This document shows, in pieces, positions 1-10,402 of a DNA stretch of 64,000 nucleotides; the first letter of the stretch is position 1; every line of letters begins with the position of its first letter. The translations under genes and the position numbers were made by a program. The notes under the pieces were generated by a model. The model had not been told where the DNA came from and ran no database searches. It saw nothing but the letters and a program-made list of their open reading frames with translations. This stretch comes from Eublepharis macularius (Eukaryota > Chordata > Lepidosauria > Squamata > Eublepharidae): contig NC_072791.1 of assembly GCF_028583425.1 (NCBI RefSeq), positions 17,503,868-17,567,867 of the forward strand, in the 5' to 3' direction.

Positions 1-175
1 AGACAGAGAGCAGATAAAGGTATGTTAGCTGGTGGGTGAGAAGGAGAGAAGGAAGCAGGGGAAAGTGAGAGGCCATCAGGCCTTGCAGGAAGGAAAAGAA
101 GAAATGAGGGGAAATGAGATGCCCCTTCAAGTCCTTGCGGAAACCTTGCTTGTAATACAAAATACAATTTTCAGC

Positions 176-395
176 CTGGTGTTTTGGTTAAAAAGTTGGA
201 CTAGGAGCTAGAAGATCCAGGTTTTAAATTCCTTACTTTGCCATAGAAGTTTGCTGCTTGACTGTGGGCCAGTCATACACTCTCAGCCTAACCTACCTCA
301 TCAGACTGTTGTGAGGTTAAAATGGAGGCGGAGAGGCCAATGTATGCTGCCCTGAGGTCTTGGAGGAAGGGCCGGATAACAATGCACCAAATAGA
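176..395 (+). mobile_element. Old tRNA-derived SINE relic
   Basis: Diverged copy of a squamate tRNA-type SINE. A decayed B-box region (gatccaggttttaaattcc) is followed by the body signature 'gggccagtcatacactctcagcctaacctacctca' in diverged form and 'gttgtgaggttaaaatgga'. Similar bodies recur at 12.4, 16.0, 44.3 and 45.8 kb. The short reading frame inside it is not a gene. Confidence 0.55.
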
Positions 396-717
396 AGCAT
401 ATCCCAGCTCTCAGGAAAAAGCCATTTCGAATGGCAACGGCATCACAGGCCGATCAGAAGAATTCTCACAACAGCCCGTTCCAGTGAGTGGGAGCGATGG
501 TAGAAAAAGCTCTCGTGCAGGTGGCGGCAACACATACCAGCTGCTATGAGGGAATCATATTGGCAATTTGGCAGTAATAGCAGTCACAAGGGCTGCTGTG
601 ACTTCGTTTTGCTTTTCTTTTTTAATGAAACCTTTTATTCTCAGGACAAGGAACTGTGAATCCAGTAAGTGACTTGAGGTAAAGGGGGCAATCCTTTTAT
701 TTGTCTGTGCCTTGGTT
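396..717. other. Unassigned stretch
   Basis: No gene, RNA or repeat recognised. Ordinary AT-leaning non-coding sequence. Confidence 0.5.
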
Positions 718-1085
718 TGTTTTTAAAAATTTATTAGCTGCCTTTCCTCCAAAGATGCTCAAGGCGGCTTACAATGTAAAATATAAACAACATAAACTAT
801 ATCAAAAAACAACAGTTAAAAACACAGTTAAAATACATTTAAAAGCTGTCTGACATGAAACAGTCTTGCCAGCCACCTTCTGAAACTAGAGAGTGGGTGG
901 GCCAGGCACACCTCCCTAGGTTAATTGTTCCACAATTATAGAACTGCCCCCAGAAGACCCCCTTCTATACACCCACCAACCAAGCTTCTTTGGTTGATGG
1001 AGCAGTCAGGGGGGCCTTAACTTCCGAGCAAGAATGGATGAGATAAGACAGTACTCGATATACTCTGGTCCCAACCCATGGGGGC
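718..1085 (-). mobile_element. LINE 3' UTR fragment (CR1/L2-like)
   Basis: The phrase 'ctcaaggcggcttacaatg' followed by an A-rich tract is typical of 3' tails of squamate CR1/L2-type LINEs, here in minus orientation. No coding part remains, so the exact clade is uncertain. Confidence 0.4.
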
Positions 1086-1101
1086 TTTAAAGGATAGCAA
1101 T

Positions 1102-1485
1102 AGGGTTCCCAGGTACCCACCAGAGATGGGCAATCTCCCAGGAGTTTGCCCCATTGCCTGCTGATCTGCTAGCAATCAGCAGGAGGGGGCAAGCCGACCA
1201 GAGATCACCCACCACCAGCAGGCACCCGGGGAACATATGTGGCATGGGCATTCTGGGGGGGCACAATGACGTCACTTCCTGAAGTGATGTTGTTGCATTG
1301 GCCATTGGACTCAAACAGGGCAGAATTAGCCCCGTGCAAAGCGTGAGAGCACGCCCATGGCCAGCATGATGACATCACTTCCCAGAAGTGAAATCATCAT
1401 GCAAGTGCCAGGAACGTGCATGCAAAAAGGATCATGGGCAAGGCACTTGGTACCCGCTGAGAGGATAAGGGGACCTGGCAACACT
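1102..1485. mobile_element. Palindrome-ended interspersed repeat (CCAGGT family)
   Basis: It begins agggttcccaggtaccc and ends gggacctggcaacact, so the ends are imperfect inverted repeats. The interior contains an exact CRE palindrome, TGACGTCA, at 1267-1274 and a second diverged one (gatgacatcacttcc). Related sequence lies at 21.8, 25.1, 25.5 and 33.4 kb. Probably a non-autonomous DNA element; the superfamily is not determined. Confidence 0.45.
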
Positions 1486-1496
1486 AGATAACACCA

Positions 1497-1710
1497 GCAT
1501 CTTGATTTGGGCTCAGGAGCAGATCTGTAACCAATGCCATTGCTGTAATATCAGAGTAACATGTTCCCAAGAGCTGGCCCCGACCAGCAGTCTAGCCACA
1601 GCATTCTGCCCTAGCTGTAGCTTCCAAATCATCTTCAAGGGCAGCCCCAAGTAGAGGGCCTTGCAGTAGTCCACTTGATACGTAACTAAGGCATGAATCA
1701 CTACAGAACT
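1497..1710 (-). mobile_element. L2/CR1-type LINE ORF2 fragment
   Basis: On the minus strand the frame 1701-1513 encodes the late-RT signature HALVTYQVDYCKALYLGLP followed by KLQLGQNAVARLLVGAS and HWLQI. This is the 'LV.SRLDYCN.L..GLP...QNAAARL' block shared by L2 and CR1 ORF2 proteins. A short truncated relic. Confidence 0.65.
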
Positions 1711-2275
1711 GGAAGAAGCACAGAAGAGGGTGACTAAGATGATTAAGGGTTTGGAACACCTTTCCCATGAGGAAAAGATGGAGAGTCTGGAACTTTTGAG
1801 TCTAGGGGTGGAGGGGAGATATGGTAGAGGTTTATAAAATTATGCCAGGGGTAGAGAAAGCAGATAGAATGAACTTTTTCTCCCTCTCCCATAATACTAG
1901 AAATTGGAGGCGCCCAATGAAGTTGTTGGGCAATAGATTCAAGACGGCAAAAGGAAATGCTTCAGTACTAATGAACTAATTAAATTGTGGGATTTGCTGC
2001 TACAGGCATAGACAGCTTTGAAAGGGGATTAGATAGATTCATGGAGGTCCATCGGTGTCTACTTGCCCCAGTGACTGAAGGGAGCCACTATATCCAGAGG
2101 CAGCAACCTTCTGTATACCAGTACCAGGAGGCAACTTCAGGGGAAGGCCTCAGCCTCTATGCCCGACTGCTAACCCTCCATAGCAACTGTCAGCCACTAT
2201 GTGGGACCGGATGCTGGACTAGATAGATCAGTGGTCTGATCCAACAGGGCTCTTCTGAATGTTCTTACGTTCTTA
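1711..2275 (+). mobile_element. CR1-like LINE 3' end
   Basis: The + strand carries a decayed CR1 ORF2 C-terminus (the MIKGLEHLSHEEK-type region, then a body ending gctggactagatagatc and a tail of gttcttacgttctta). A second copy of the same subfamily, with an insertion, is at 42.77-43.35 kb. Frame is not maintained. Confidence 0.6.
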
Positions 2276-2375
2276 TCCTTATGAGACATGCAGAAGACAG
2301 AATTTCAGCTGGTGTAACTTTTCTTACTCTGTGTCGAAGAAGTTGCATGTGCTGAAATCTTCCATTCTACATAAG

Positions 2376-2810
2376 CAGGGCTCATTTTGAGGGGGAATGC
2401 ACTGGAATGCAGTTCCGGCAGTTCCCCAAAGAGGTCACATGTCAGGTGGCCGCGCCCACCTGACTCTCGGCCATTTTGGGCCTGTTTCAGCCTGGATTGG
2501 GGCCGAAACGGCCCGGATCAGGCCTCTGACAGGTGGTGGATCACTCTCCTGCTCAGCAGCGGCCTGATCCTGACCATTTTGGGCCCCTTTTTGGCCATTT
2601 TCAGGCCCCTTTTGCCATTTTGGGCCCAATTTCAGCCCTGAATGGCCAGGATTGGGTCCAAAACAGCCAAGATAGGTGATGTCAGGGGGTGTGGCATATG
2701 CAAATCAGTTGTGCTAATGACACATTTCTGGTGATGTCAAGGGGCGTGGCATATGCTAATGAGTTATGCTAATGAGTTCCTCCAGCTCTTTTTCTATGAA
2801 ATGACCCCTG
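2376..2810 (+). mobile_element. hAT-type MITE, 435-bp family, copy 1
   Basis: Termini are CAGGGCTCATTT and (reverse complement) CAGGGGTCATTT, flanked by a perfect 8-bp TSD tacataag (2368-2375 and 2811-2818). Length is 435 bp. The interior is built of repeated ccattttgggcc motifs and carries an exact POU octamer ATGCAAAT at 2698-2705. Other copies: 49684-50117 and 56368-56800 (opposite orientation). The 8-bp TSD plus CAGGG ends indicate hAT; no transposase is encoded. Confidence 0.85.
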
Positions 2811-2952
2811 TACATAAGTATTAACCAACAGTACCAAAACTTTGTTCCCCTTCCGACCTGACCGCTTGACCATTCCTGGATTCTTCCCTTGTCCAGGATG
2901 ACCACAGAAGTGTGAAGTGCCCGCAGCCCTTTTCTGTGTACATCAGATTTTC

Positions 2953-3692
2953 CTGTGGAATTTTTCTTTATTTGGACTATAAACAATAACATAAAAGCTA
3001 TAGGGCAAATCCACGTGCCCTCAGAGCATCCCGGCGTTGTGCTAAATGTTCACTAAACACCCGGAAGTATAGTGTCTTTCTAGTGCAATTTCAGAAATCG
3101 CGCTAGAAAGACACTATAATTCCGGGTGTTTAGCGAACATTTAGTGCAACACTGGGACGCTCCAAGAGTGTGTGGATTTGCCCATAGACAGCAAACATAG
3201 AAGATTTGAAAAACAACATTCTAAAAAGAAGACACACTAAAAATACATAAACAAATGAAAAAAGAGAAAAAAGAAGAAAAAACCTTAAACTACAGATTGA
3301 GTTCCAATTTTCTCTAAGTTAAACATAAGAGCCTCTTTTTTCTGTTGTTCATGGTTCTTAATCCATAAATCCAGATATCATCAAATCCTTATTATCCATT
3401 TCACGTAAAAAGTCTGTAAACGGTTTCCATTCAGTCAAAAATGTAACTAATGTCTTTTTCCTAATCGGTGAAGTAAGTTTTGCCATTGACGCAAACACCA
3501 GCAATTTTATCCACCATTCCTCCACTGTAGGCAATGTTGGAGTTTCCCACTTTTGTGCATAGATTATTCTTGCTGCCATAATGAAATATAAAAACAAAGT
3601 TCCAAAGCTTCTTTCCAAGGGGCTGTCCATTATTCCCAACAAAAAAAGTTCTGGTTTCAACTGAATTTTAATCTTCAAAATCTTCTGAATCG
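2953..3692 (-). mobile_element. L1 LINE 3' fragment (ORF2 C-terminus + 3' UTR)
   Basis: Minus-strand frame 3678-3358 encodes the end of L1 ORF2, including AARIIYAQKWETPTLPTVEEW and AKLTSPIRK, a conserved C-terminal L1 block. The rest, 2953-3357, is 3' UTR in reverse. An 18-bp TSD tgtgtacatcagattttc flanks it (2935-2952 and 3693-3710). It was 5'-truncated on insertion. It hosts a small MITE at 3003-3183, and its right TSD was later the target of the half-L1 at 3721. Confidence 0.85.
3003..3183. mobile_element. Foldback MITE inside L1 3' UTR
   Basis: A 181-bp near-palindrome with termini GGGCAAATCCAC / GTGGATTTGCCC and inner arms such as cactaaacacccgg against ccgggtgtttag. It is flanked by ata on both sides (3000-3002 and 3184-3186), a 3-bp TSD. 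This is compatible with a PIF/Harbinger-like or related element. Non-coding. Confidence 0.75.
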
Positions 3693-3969
3693 TGTGTACA
3701 TCAGATTTTCAAATGTTGGTGATTCGGTTTCGTTTTCTCGGCCATATCGGACGCTCCTCTCCGCAGGTCCAAGAGGAAGCGCCTGAGCAGCCTGACCGGG
3801 CGGCTGATCTGCGAAGATTAGCCCCCAGGACTCCCAGTGAGGGAGGCAGGGTCCGGAACGCGGCGGGAAGAACCCCCTGAAATCGATGCGGGGGATAAAT
3901 TGCCCGTTTGTCCCTATGGAGGCCGGCAGACGTGCGTGGCACCTCGAGTGCTGCTGGGCCATGGAAAAC

Positions 3970-5891
3970 AGGAAAACAACGAGAACCAGGGAATCACAAA
4001 GATATATAAAGTTAATATTGATAGTTCAAAGTGCAAACGTGCAAAATTGTGTCAAATTTGAATAAATACAGTCAAAATTACAGAGTCCATCAGTGACCAA
4101 TTCATACAGTACAAGATAAATATCTACAGTCCATAGCATTCGTTAGACAATTGTAAAGTGCAAAATGCTATCAATGAAAAGCCGCCAGTAGGTGGATGAC
4201 GGTGCAAGATGTTATCTCATTAGCAGTCCATAGAATAAATATATGAATGCGTAGAGAATCGCCGACGGGAATATGCAGGCAATTTTTCAATAACCCGTTT
4301 CGTGAGTACAAACTCACTTCATCCTGGGCGTACAGCAATTAGGACTGGGCACACTCTCTGAAGCCTGTATCAGTACAAATCTTTGTGTCTGGTTTCCTAA
4401 ACCACCTCTTGATCGAGGACTTCAGAGAGTTTGGAAAGTACTGCGGACAATCCTCGTATATGTAGGTGGAGATCCTGAACTGACCCGCTTCTCACAGCCT
4501 CTCCTTGCACGCCAGTTCCCACAACCTTCTCATAGGGTAACTGGGGTGGGATGAAAATGTTTCATACCCCCCAACATCCCATTTAAAAACAAGCAGATCT
4601 CCAATACAGAGCAGGGAAAACGCTGAAACAAACGTATATCAAACCATACAAAAGGGAATTACAGAACATCGACCATATCCCTTTAAGAAAGTCCCTCAAT
4701 GATGAGTATAAACAGTCTTAAACAGGCATTGCCTACTGCTCCATGCCTGATCCTGACAGGTGAAGGAAGGCAGCAGGCTTTACTACCTGCTCTGCTCCTG
4801 ATTCAGGCAGGTAGAAGGGGAGGGGCAGACATTGCTGCATGCTTGGCTCCTGACTCAGTGTCTTTTACAATTCTTTCATAGTACCTGGAGAGCGACGCCG
4901 GTAGCAGCTACCTGGCGTCGCTACCGGCGTCGCTCTCCAGGTACTATGAAAGAATTGTAAAAGACACTGAGTCAGGAGCCAAGCATGCAGCAATGTCTGC
5001 CCCTCCCCTTCTACCTGCCTGAATCAGGAGCAGAGCAGGTAGTAAAGCCTGCTGCCTTCCTTCACCTGTCAGGATCAGGCATGGAGCAGTAGGCAATGCC
5101 TGTTTAAGACTGTTTATACTCATCATTGAGGGACTTTCTTAAAGGGATATGGTCGATGTTCTGTAATTCCCTTTTGTATGGTTTGATATACGTTTGTTTC
5201 AGCGTTTTCCCTGCTCTGTATTGGAGATCTGCTTGTTTTAAAATGGGATGTTGGGGGGTATGAAACATTTTCATCCCACCCCAGTTACCCTATGAGAAGG
5301 TTGTGGGAACTGGCGTGCAAGGAGAGGCTGTGAGAAGCGGGTCAGTTCAGGATCTCCACCTACATATACGAGGATTGTCCGCAGTACTTTCCAAACTCTC
5401 TGAAGTTCTCGATCAAGAGGTGGTTTAGGAAACCAGACACAAAGATTTGTACTGATACAGGCTTCAGAGAGTGTGCCCAGTCCTAATTGCTGTACGCCCA
5501 GGATGAAGTGAGTTTGTACTCACGAAACAGGTTATTGAAAAATTGCCTGCATATTCCCGTCGGCGATTCTCTACGCATTCATATATTTATTCTATGGACT
5601 GCTAATGAGATAACATCTTGCACCGTCATCCACCTACTGGCGGCTTTTCATTGATAGCATTTTGCACTTTACAATTGTCTAACGAATGCTATGGACTGTA
5701 GATATTTATCTTGTACTGTATGAATTGGTCACTGATGGACTCTGTAATTTTGACTGTATTTATTCAAATTTGACACAATTTTACACGTTTGCACTTTGAA
5801 CTATCAATATTAACTTTATATATCTTTGTGATTCCCTGGTTCTCGTTGTTTTCCTGTTTGTAGTTACCGGGGTTGCCCGTTGTTTTTCTCC
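3970..5891. mobile_element. 1.9-kb near-perfect palindromic insertion
   Basis: Two arms, 3966-4905 and 4920-5859, are reverse complements around a 14-nt loop (4906-4919). Paired positions always sum to 9825, so there is no net indel over 940 bp. I see at least four single-base differences (around 4042, 4287, 4407 and 4583). The unit is flanked by a 14-bp direct repeat gggccatggaaaac (3956-3969 and 5892-5905), and 32 extra bases follow the right arm. Each arm carries gatgaag - hairpin gtgagtttgtactcac - gaaac (5502-5528 on +, mirrored near 4297-4323), the layout of hammerhead-like motifs described in Penelope-like elements. The class is uncertain; nothing is convincingly coding. Confidence 0.8.
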
Positions 5892-5905
5892 GGGCCATGG
5901 AAAAC

Positions 5906-6955
5906 GGCAAAGAGCAGAACTAGGCGGAAGCCTGTAAGTAAGCGAATCCCTTCTGTTATTACAAGCGCACGTGAAGGAGTGGTGGGATCTGAAGCTAAGA
6001 AGGCTCGTTCTTCCCCCTCGCTGAGTTTCAGAATTTGGTTGGCGGTCCCCCCCCCCCCCTAAAATGGCAGCGAAAAAGCAGAGTCCCGCTTTGGGCAAGT
6101 CAATCTCGGCTGCCCTGCAGGGGAAAGGAGAGTCGCTCGAGGACTTGGTGAAGAGGTTGGTTATTGAAGCCATAAAGCCCTTTGTTGACAAGCTGAATGA
6201 AACAGATCAAAGGGTGGGCTTAATTGAGAGCGAAGTGAAAACCATTAAGGAAGCAGCGGGGGGGGGCAGAGAAGTCTGCTCGGGAAAATGCATCACTCTT
6301 GAGGGCAACGAATAAAGAGTTAAAGCTGGTGGAGAACCAGCTGATCGGGCTACAAGTGGAACGAACACAGACAATTTTGCGCCTCCAGAATGTGAAAGAG
6401 GAGGAAAATGAGGATTTATGGGGTCTGGCCTCGGAACTATTGGCGACACCCGCGAGGGCAACTAAAGAAGAGGTAAAAAGCGCCATTTTGGAAGTCCGTC
6501 GGGCTTCTTCAAAATATGCAACAAAGCGTCAGCTGCCTCGCGAGATCATCGTCGATTTTTCATCTAAGAGGATCCGAGACACTATCCTATACAACTCATA
6601 CAATGCGGATCTGGATTTTCTGGGTAATAAAGTTAAGATACTGAAGGATGTCCCATTTTTAGTTCGGAAAAGAAGATTTAAGTATAAAAAGTTCGCAGCT
6701 CTTCTGAGGGAACGTGGAATAAAGTATAAATGGCTATTTCCGGAAGGTATCTGGTTTAGTTACAAAGATCAAGTTTACAAGATAATATCAGAAGATCAAC
6801 TAAGGGATTTTGAGGACAAAAATCAAGAATTTCAGCAAGACACCAAGCAAGAAGAAAAGGATTTGAAGTCTGAAGGGGGGGGAGGGAACGAGCACTGCGG
6901 TTGCAGTTGCTCAGAGAGAACTGCGTCCGAGGCCCGGGGGGGGAGGAAGACTTAA
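5906..6955 (+). pseudogene. L1 ORF1 (RNA-binding chaperone), frameshifted
   Basis: ORF1p of the half-L1. Three consecutive frames make up the protein. First is a basic N-terminal part (to about 6045). Then comes a coiled-coil start, MAAKKQSPALGK (6064) through LNETDQRVGLIESEVKTIKE. Last is a long frame (6299-6955) with the rest of the coiled coil (ELKLVENQLIGLQVERTQ), the RRM-like domain (LPREIIVDFSSKRIRDTIL) and the C-terminal domain with RERGIKYKWLFPEGIWF, a hallmark of L1 ORF1p (Transposase_22). The two frame changes fall at a C-run (6047-6059) and a G-run (6257-6266), so they may be slippage or base-call errors. The C-terminal tail is acidic/Gly-rich. ORF1p trimers coat L1 RNA in the cytoplasm. 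Confidence 0.85.
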
Positions 6956-7204
6956 TTTGGATTGTAATCTGTATTTTGCAAGGTCAACCACTCCATCAAT
7001 ATCTTACAAAGTTTTAATTTTTTAATAATGGCAGTATGAAGGGAAAGCATTATTTGTAGTGTAGTGTTGTTATATGTTGCTGTTTTTTTTTCTTTCCTTC
7101 CCCTGCCCCCCTTCTTTCCCTCTGTATTGTTAGTTAATGTAGGTAATAATAAAAAAAAGATTTTCAAATGTTGGTTGAGTTCATGAAGGGTGATTTCTTT
7201 TTAT

Positions 7205-7420
7205 GTATGGCACTTGAATTCTGCCCTTCTTCCAAGGAACTCTGGGTGTTGTCCTCTTCACTCTTATTGGGTCATGGAGCTTGCTGGGTGAACTTTGGCC
7301 AGTCATTCTCGCTCACCTACCTGGCAGGGATGTTGTGAAGACAAAAGGGGGGGGACGCTGTGCTGCCCTCAGCTTCTTTTTGAAGAATGATGAGATAAAA
7401 AGGAATAAATATATGTTCTT
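7205..7420 (+). mobile_element. tRNA-derived SINE relic
   Basis: It contains the SINE body signature tttggccagtcattctcgct, 'cacctacctggcagggatgttgtgaag' in diverged form, and the downstream 'aggaataaat' tail. Promoter boxes are too decayed to define. Confidence 0.4.
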
Positions 7421-7439
7421 CATTCAGATGTGTTTACCT

Positions 7440-8504
7440 ACTTAGAATGAGCACCTTCTTGAAATTAAAATTTCTTTAAGTTTACCCTCCTATCCCTCTT
7501 AAGTATCCTTCTCTTCTCACAGTCATTGTAACTAAAGGGTCATTCAATGAACTTCAAAATCCACCTTATAAGGAATCTCTGGTGGGCAGAAGCGGGTGAT
7601 CTGGTGAGCAGAGTTTGGGGTATTATCAGTGAGAGGGGAGGCCTCAACTGCCACCAATTTATTTTTAACTAGAAATGTTCCTGCTCTTAAAAACAAACTC
7701 GTGCCCTTTAAATGGACGCTGTTATGTCACAGATTTAAAGGCCTGGTTTTGGAAGAAGTGCTTCGATGGGGTGTATCAGCATTCCAGATAGGGAGGTGCT
7801 CCATCTCGCTGGCTGGCTGCAATCCTGGATTGATTGTGCAAGTCACCTAAAAACAATAAACAATGGAGTAGCCTGGCCTTGAGGGACCTTCCTGCTTCCC
7901 TCAATAGAATCATAGGCAGGGCCTCTGTTTAATTGAAGTGATGGCTGCTGGGACCTGGGACCAAAGATTTGCTTTTGGAACCAGAAGAATCGTTTAAATA
8001 ATTTTTTTTTAAAGTTTCTCAAAAGCAGGTCTTGAAATGAAGGACTTAAGCTGCATAGCTGGCACTGTTAAATGGAATTTCACTGAATGGCAGGAAGGCC
8101 CCAGTATCTGGTAAGCGGGTTTTGCCACTGTTGTGAGGCCTGAGGTTTTTTGCCTGACTCGAAGCAGTTTGTCAAGCAGACATGCAAATAATTTCCTTTT
8201 TCTCTTTTGGTCCTTCCTTCCTCGAAGCAAGCTTGGAAACGGAGATTGTGTTCATAGTAAAAGGAAAAATACAGGGCCATAAGAAGATGAAAGAAATTCT
8301 ACAGGCGCATCTTCATACCCTCCATGTGTTGTGGGTTAAGCTGCACCTGATGAATATCACCCTGCTTCACATTTCGACAAAGTGAGCTGATGGAGTTAAG
8401 GAATCTCCCGGTGCGGAGCAATGAGCCAGTTTTCTGGTACAATTAAAGCGGCTGCTTCTCAGCTCACCGTGTAAGAGGCTGTTTTCTCTCGGCTTAATGC
8501 CAGA
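7440..8504. other. Unassigned stretch
   Basis: About 1 kb with no recognisable repeat, exon or RNA. The short frames here (e.g. 8182-8385) show no conserved domain or coding bias that I can detect. Confidence 0.45.
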
Positions 8505-8507
8505 TTC

Positions 8508-9335
8508 CTGTTTTTATTATTATTATTAAATTTTTATTTAACAAAAGGGGGTACAGAAAAAAAAGTGTAAGAAGGGGAGGAAATCAAGACGAATACATGA
8601 TTATGTGCTACAAAGATTACTAAAATACAGAGTTCAAAAACCAAAACCTTTACTAATATTAAAATAGAGGTTATTAATTAATTATTAAGCTTAACTAGTA
8701 TATATTTTCCGTCTGTACTACACAAGCACAATTCAAGCCTATTCCTGCTTATTATTTAATAAGAATAATAATAAAAAAGATCTCAGTATTTCATTATTAC
8801 TCCATGCTATATTTTTCCTTTTTAACAATAACAATTATTGGCAGCATCACTACTTGCTTCTTGATGCAGCTGATTACTATGACCTTTAATATAAATATGA
8901 GTTACTATAAGAGATTTTAACCTATTTCTATTCCTTATCTTGTACCCAAAAAATTCATATATCCCTTCTGCATCTCTTTACCTTGTGTTTACACTTTACT
9001 TTTCAATAAACATGTTAAGTTTATACCAATATTTCCAAATTGTACAATCTGCTTTACCAATTATCTACCTAAATTACCAATCATCTTTATATAATTGACC
9101 ATCTTAAAATCAAATTATAAAATATATCAATATACAATTGCTTTCCGATTTCCAGAGTTAAGACCTCATAAAATTTTATCCACTATAGTACATGGATATT
9201 GGGTAATGGTACATAAGTTATTACAAAATATCTTACAGATAACAATTCCTTTGAAACCAGAGATTTTTTTATTAAACTGTATGTCAGATATGAAGAGAGA
9301 GCAAGAACATTTAGTAATCTATATGTTGGCAGGGG
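8508..9335 (-). mobile_element. L1 fragment with internal inversion
   Basis: 8508-9100 reads as an L1 3' UTR in minus orientation, with the reversed tail tttttattattattattaa at its left edge. 9150-9335 instead encodes ORF2 C-terminal protein on the plus strand (VHGYWVMVHKLLQNILQ and IPLKPEIFLLNCMSDM). The same protein block is on the minus strand of the L1 at 29.0 kb. A 3' part and an oppositely oriented 5' part are the known product of twin priming during L1 insertion. Confidence 0.6.
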
Positions 9336-9339
9336 ACAG

Positions 9340-9760
9340 CAAATCATTCACGATGGTGAAAACCGAAGTAGACTGTATACAGTTCCAAGCAAATTTCTCC
9401 AAAGAGGGTGAGCGGGCAACAGCATGGAAAATGAAGTTCACTGTAAGAAAGGATGAAGCGATCCACATAAGGACAAAAAAGAAGTCCTAATTTTACATAT
9501 CCACAGATGAGGTCTTGGAAATGCTAGTGGATAGCTTGAGGATGGAAATGTCTTCCCGGGTACAGCATTCGTGGATCAAAGGCAAGATCTACGCTACACA
9601 AGAGTTGTTATGAAAGGGGTTGAAAACAAGATAGGCAGTAGCATAATGGCCTTATGTAGACCCATGTGGTGGTCACATTTGGAATATTGTGTGTAGTTAT
9701 TAAGTCACAGAAAGTACTTCTAAACACAATGCATAAACCATTTGTAGAATTCGCAGTATC
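9340..9760 (+). mobile_element. Degenerate CR1/L2-type LINE fragment
   Basis: Decayed LINE-like sequence; the phrase tcacatttggaatattgtgtg resembles the 'HLEYCVQ' coding block of CR1 ORF2 (compare 20.1 kb). Weak assignment. Confidence 0.35.
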
Positions 9761-10148
9761 AAGATTAGGGATTCTTGAAAACCCTCCAGTTTGACTTTCT
9801 CGTTCACCAGTTGCAAACAGGGAGCCAGTTTTTGACAGACTGTTCGTCTGTTTGTCATACAGTTCATGGCTATTCAGCAAGCTGCTTCACTACACTCCTT
9901 CCTAACAGTGCAGTACCGTGCAATTGGCCTTTCATGAATGCACCTTCTCACATAATCTGCTTGAGTTCTACTTCTTCTCCACCTCCTTGATGTGCTGCTA
10001 TTACGCCCAGCAGACAATTGGGTAAATAAGGTGCTTCCCCTCCACCTCAACCACTAGAGGGCTTTCTCAGGTTTTTAAAAAGCATCCACTGCATTTATGT
10101 GCACTGATGTTCTAACAACCTATAGCCTCAATCTACTACTGAATTCCG
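9761..10148. other. Unassigned stretch
   Basis: No gene or repeat recognised. Confidence 0.4.
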
Positions 10149-10402
10149 AGCTTTCAATTTGGTGTAGTGGTTAAGAGCGCGGGACTCTAATCTGGAGAAC
10201 CAGCTTTGATTCCCCACTCCTTTGCTTGAAGTCAGCTGGGTGACCTTGGGTCAGTCACAGCTTCTCAGAGCTCTATCAGCCCCACCCACCTCACAGGGTG
10301 ATATTGTTGTGGGGATAATAATGACATAATTTGTAAACCGCTCTGAGTGGGTGTTAAGTTGTCCTGAAGGGCAGTATATAAATCGAATGTTGTTGTTGTT
10401 AA
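10149..10402 (+). mobile_element. Sauria SINE, near full length
   Basis: A tRNA-derived SINE with A box (gtgtagtggttaagagcg), B box (gctttgattcc), body gtgaccttgggtcagtcaca, and 3' tail aagggcagtatataaatcg ending in (TTG)n. It is transcribed by pol III when intact, and tail similarity to BovB implies mobilisation by that LINE. Other copies: 13.91, 31.82, 34.32, 46.0 and 63.6 kb. Confidence 0.9.

Larger units (their letters stand above)
3721..7157 (+). mobile_element. Half-L1 (ORF1-only L1 element), nested with a palindrome
   Basis: An 18-bp TSD agattttcaaatgttggt bounds it (3703-3720 and 7158-7175), and it ends in an A-rich tail (aataataaaaaaaa). The parts are: a GC-rich 5' UTR start (3721-3969), a foreign palindrome (3970-5891), ORF1 (about 5892-6955) and a 200-bp 3' UTR (6956-7157). 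No ORF2 lies between ORF1 and the tail, so it resembles HAL1-type half-L1s known from mammals. Without the palindrome the element is about 1.5 kb. It inserted into the right TSD of the older L1 fragment at 2953-3692. Confidence 0.8.

Noticed and set aside
4699-5126. Two identical 60-aa frames on opposite strands (4699-4881 and 4944-5126).
   Set aside because: They are the same sequence in the two palindrome arms. Identity follows from the inverted repeat and there is no domain or coding evidence.
3966-5859. Palindrome as a hairpin-read or assembly artefact.
   Set aside because: Not fully excludable, but the several base differences between arms and the 14-bp flanking direct repeat argue for a real insertion.
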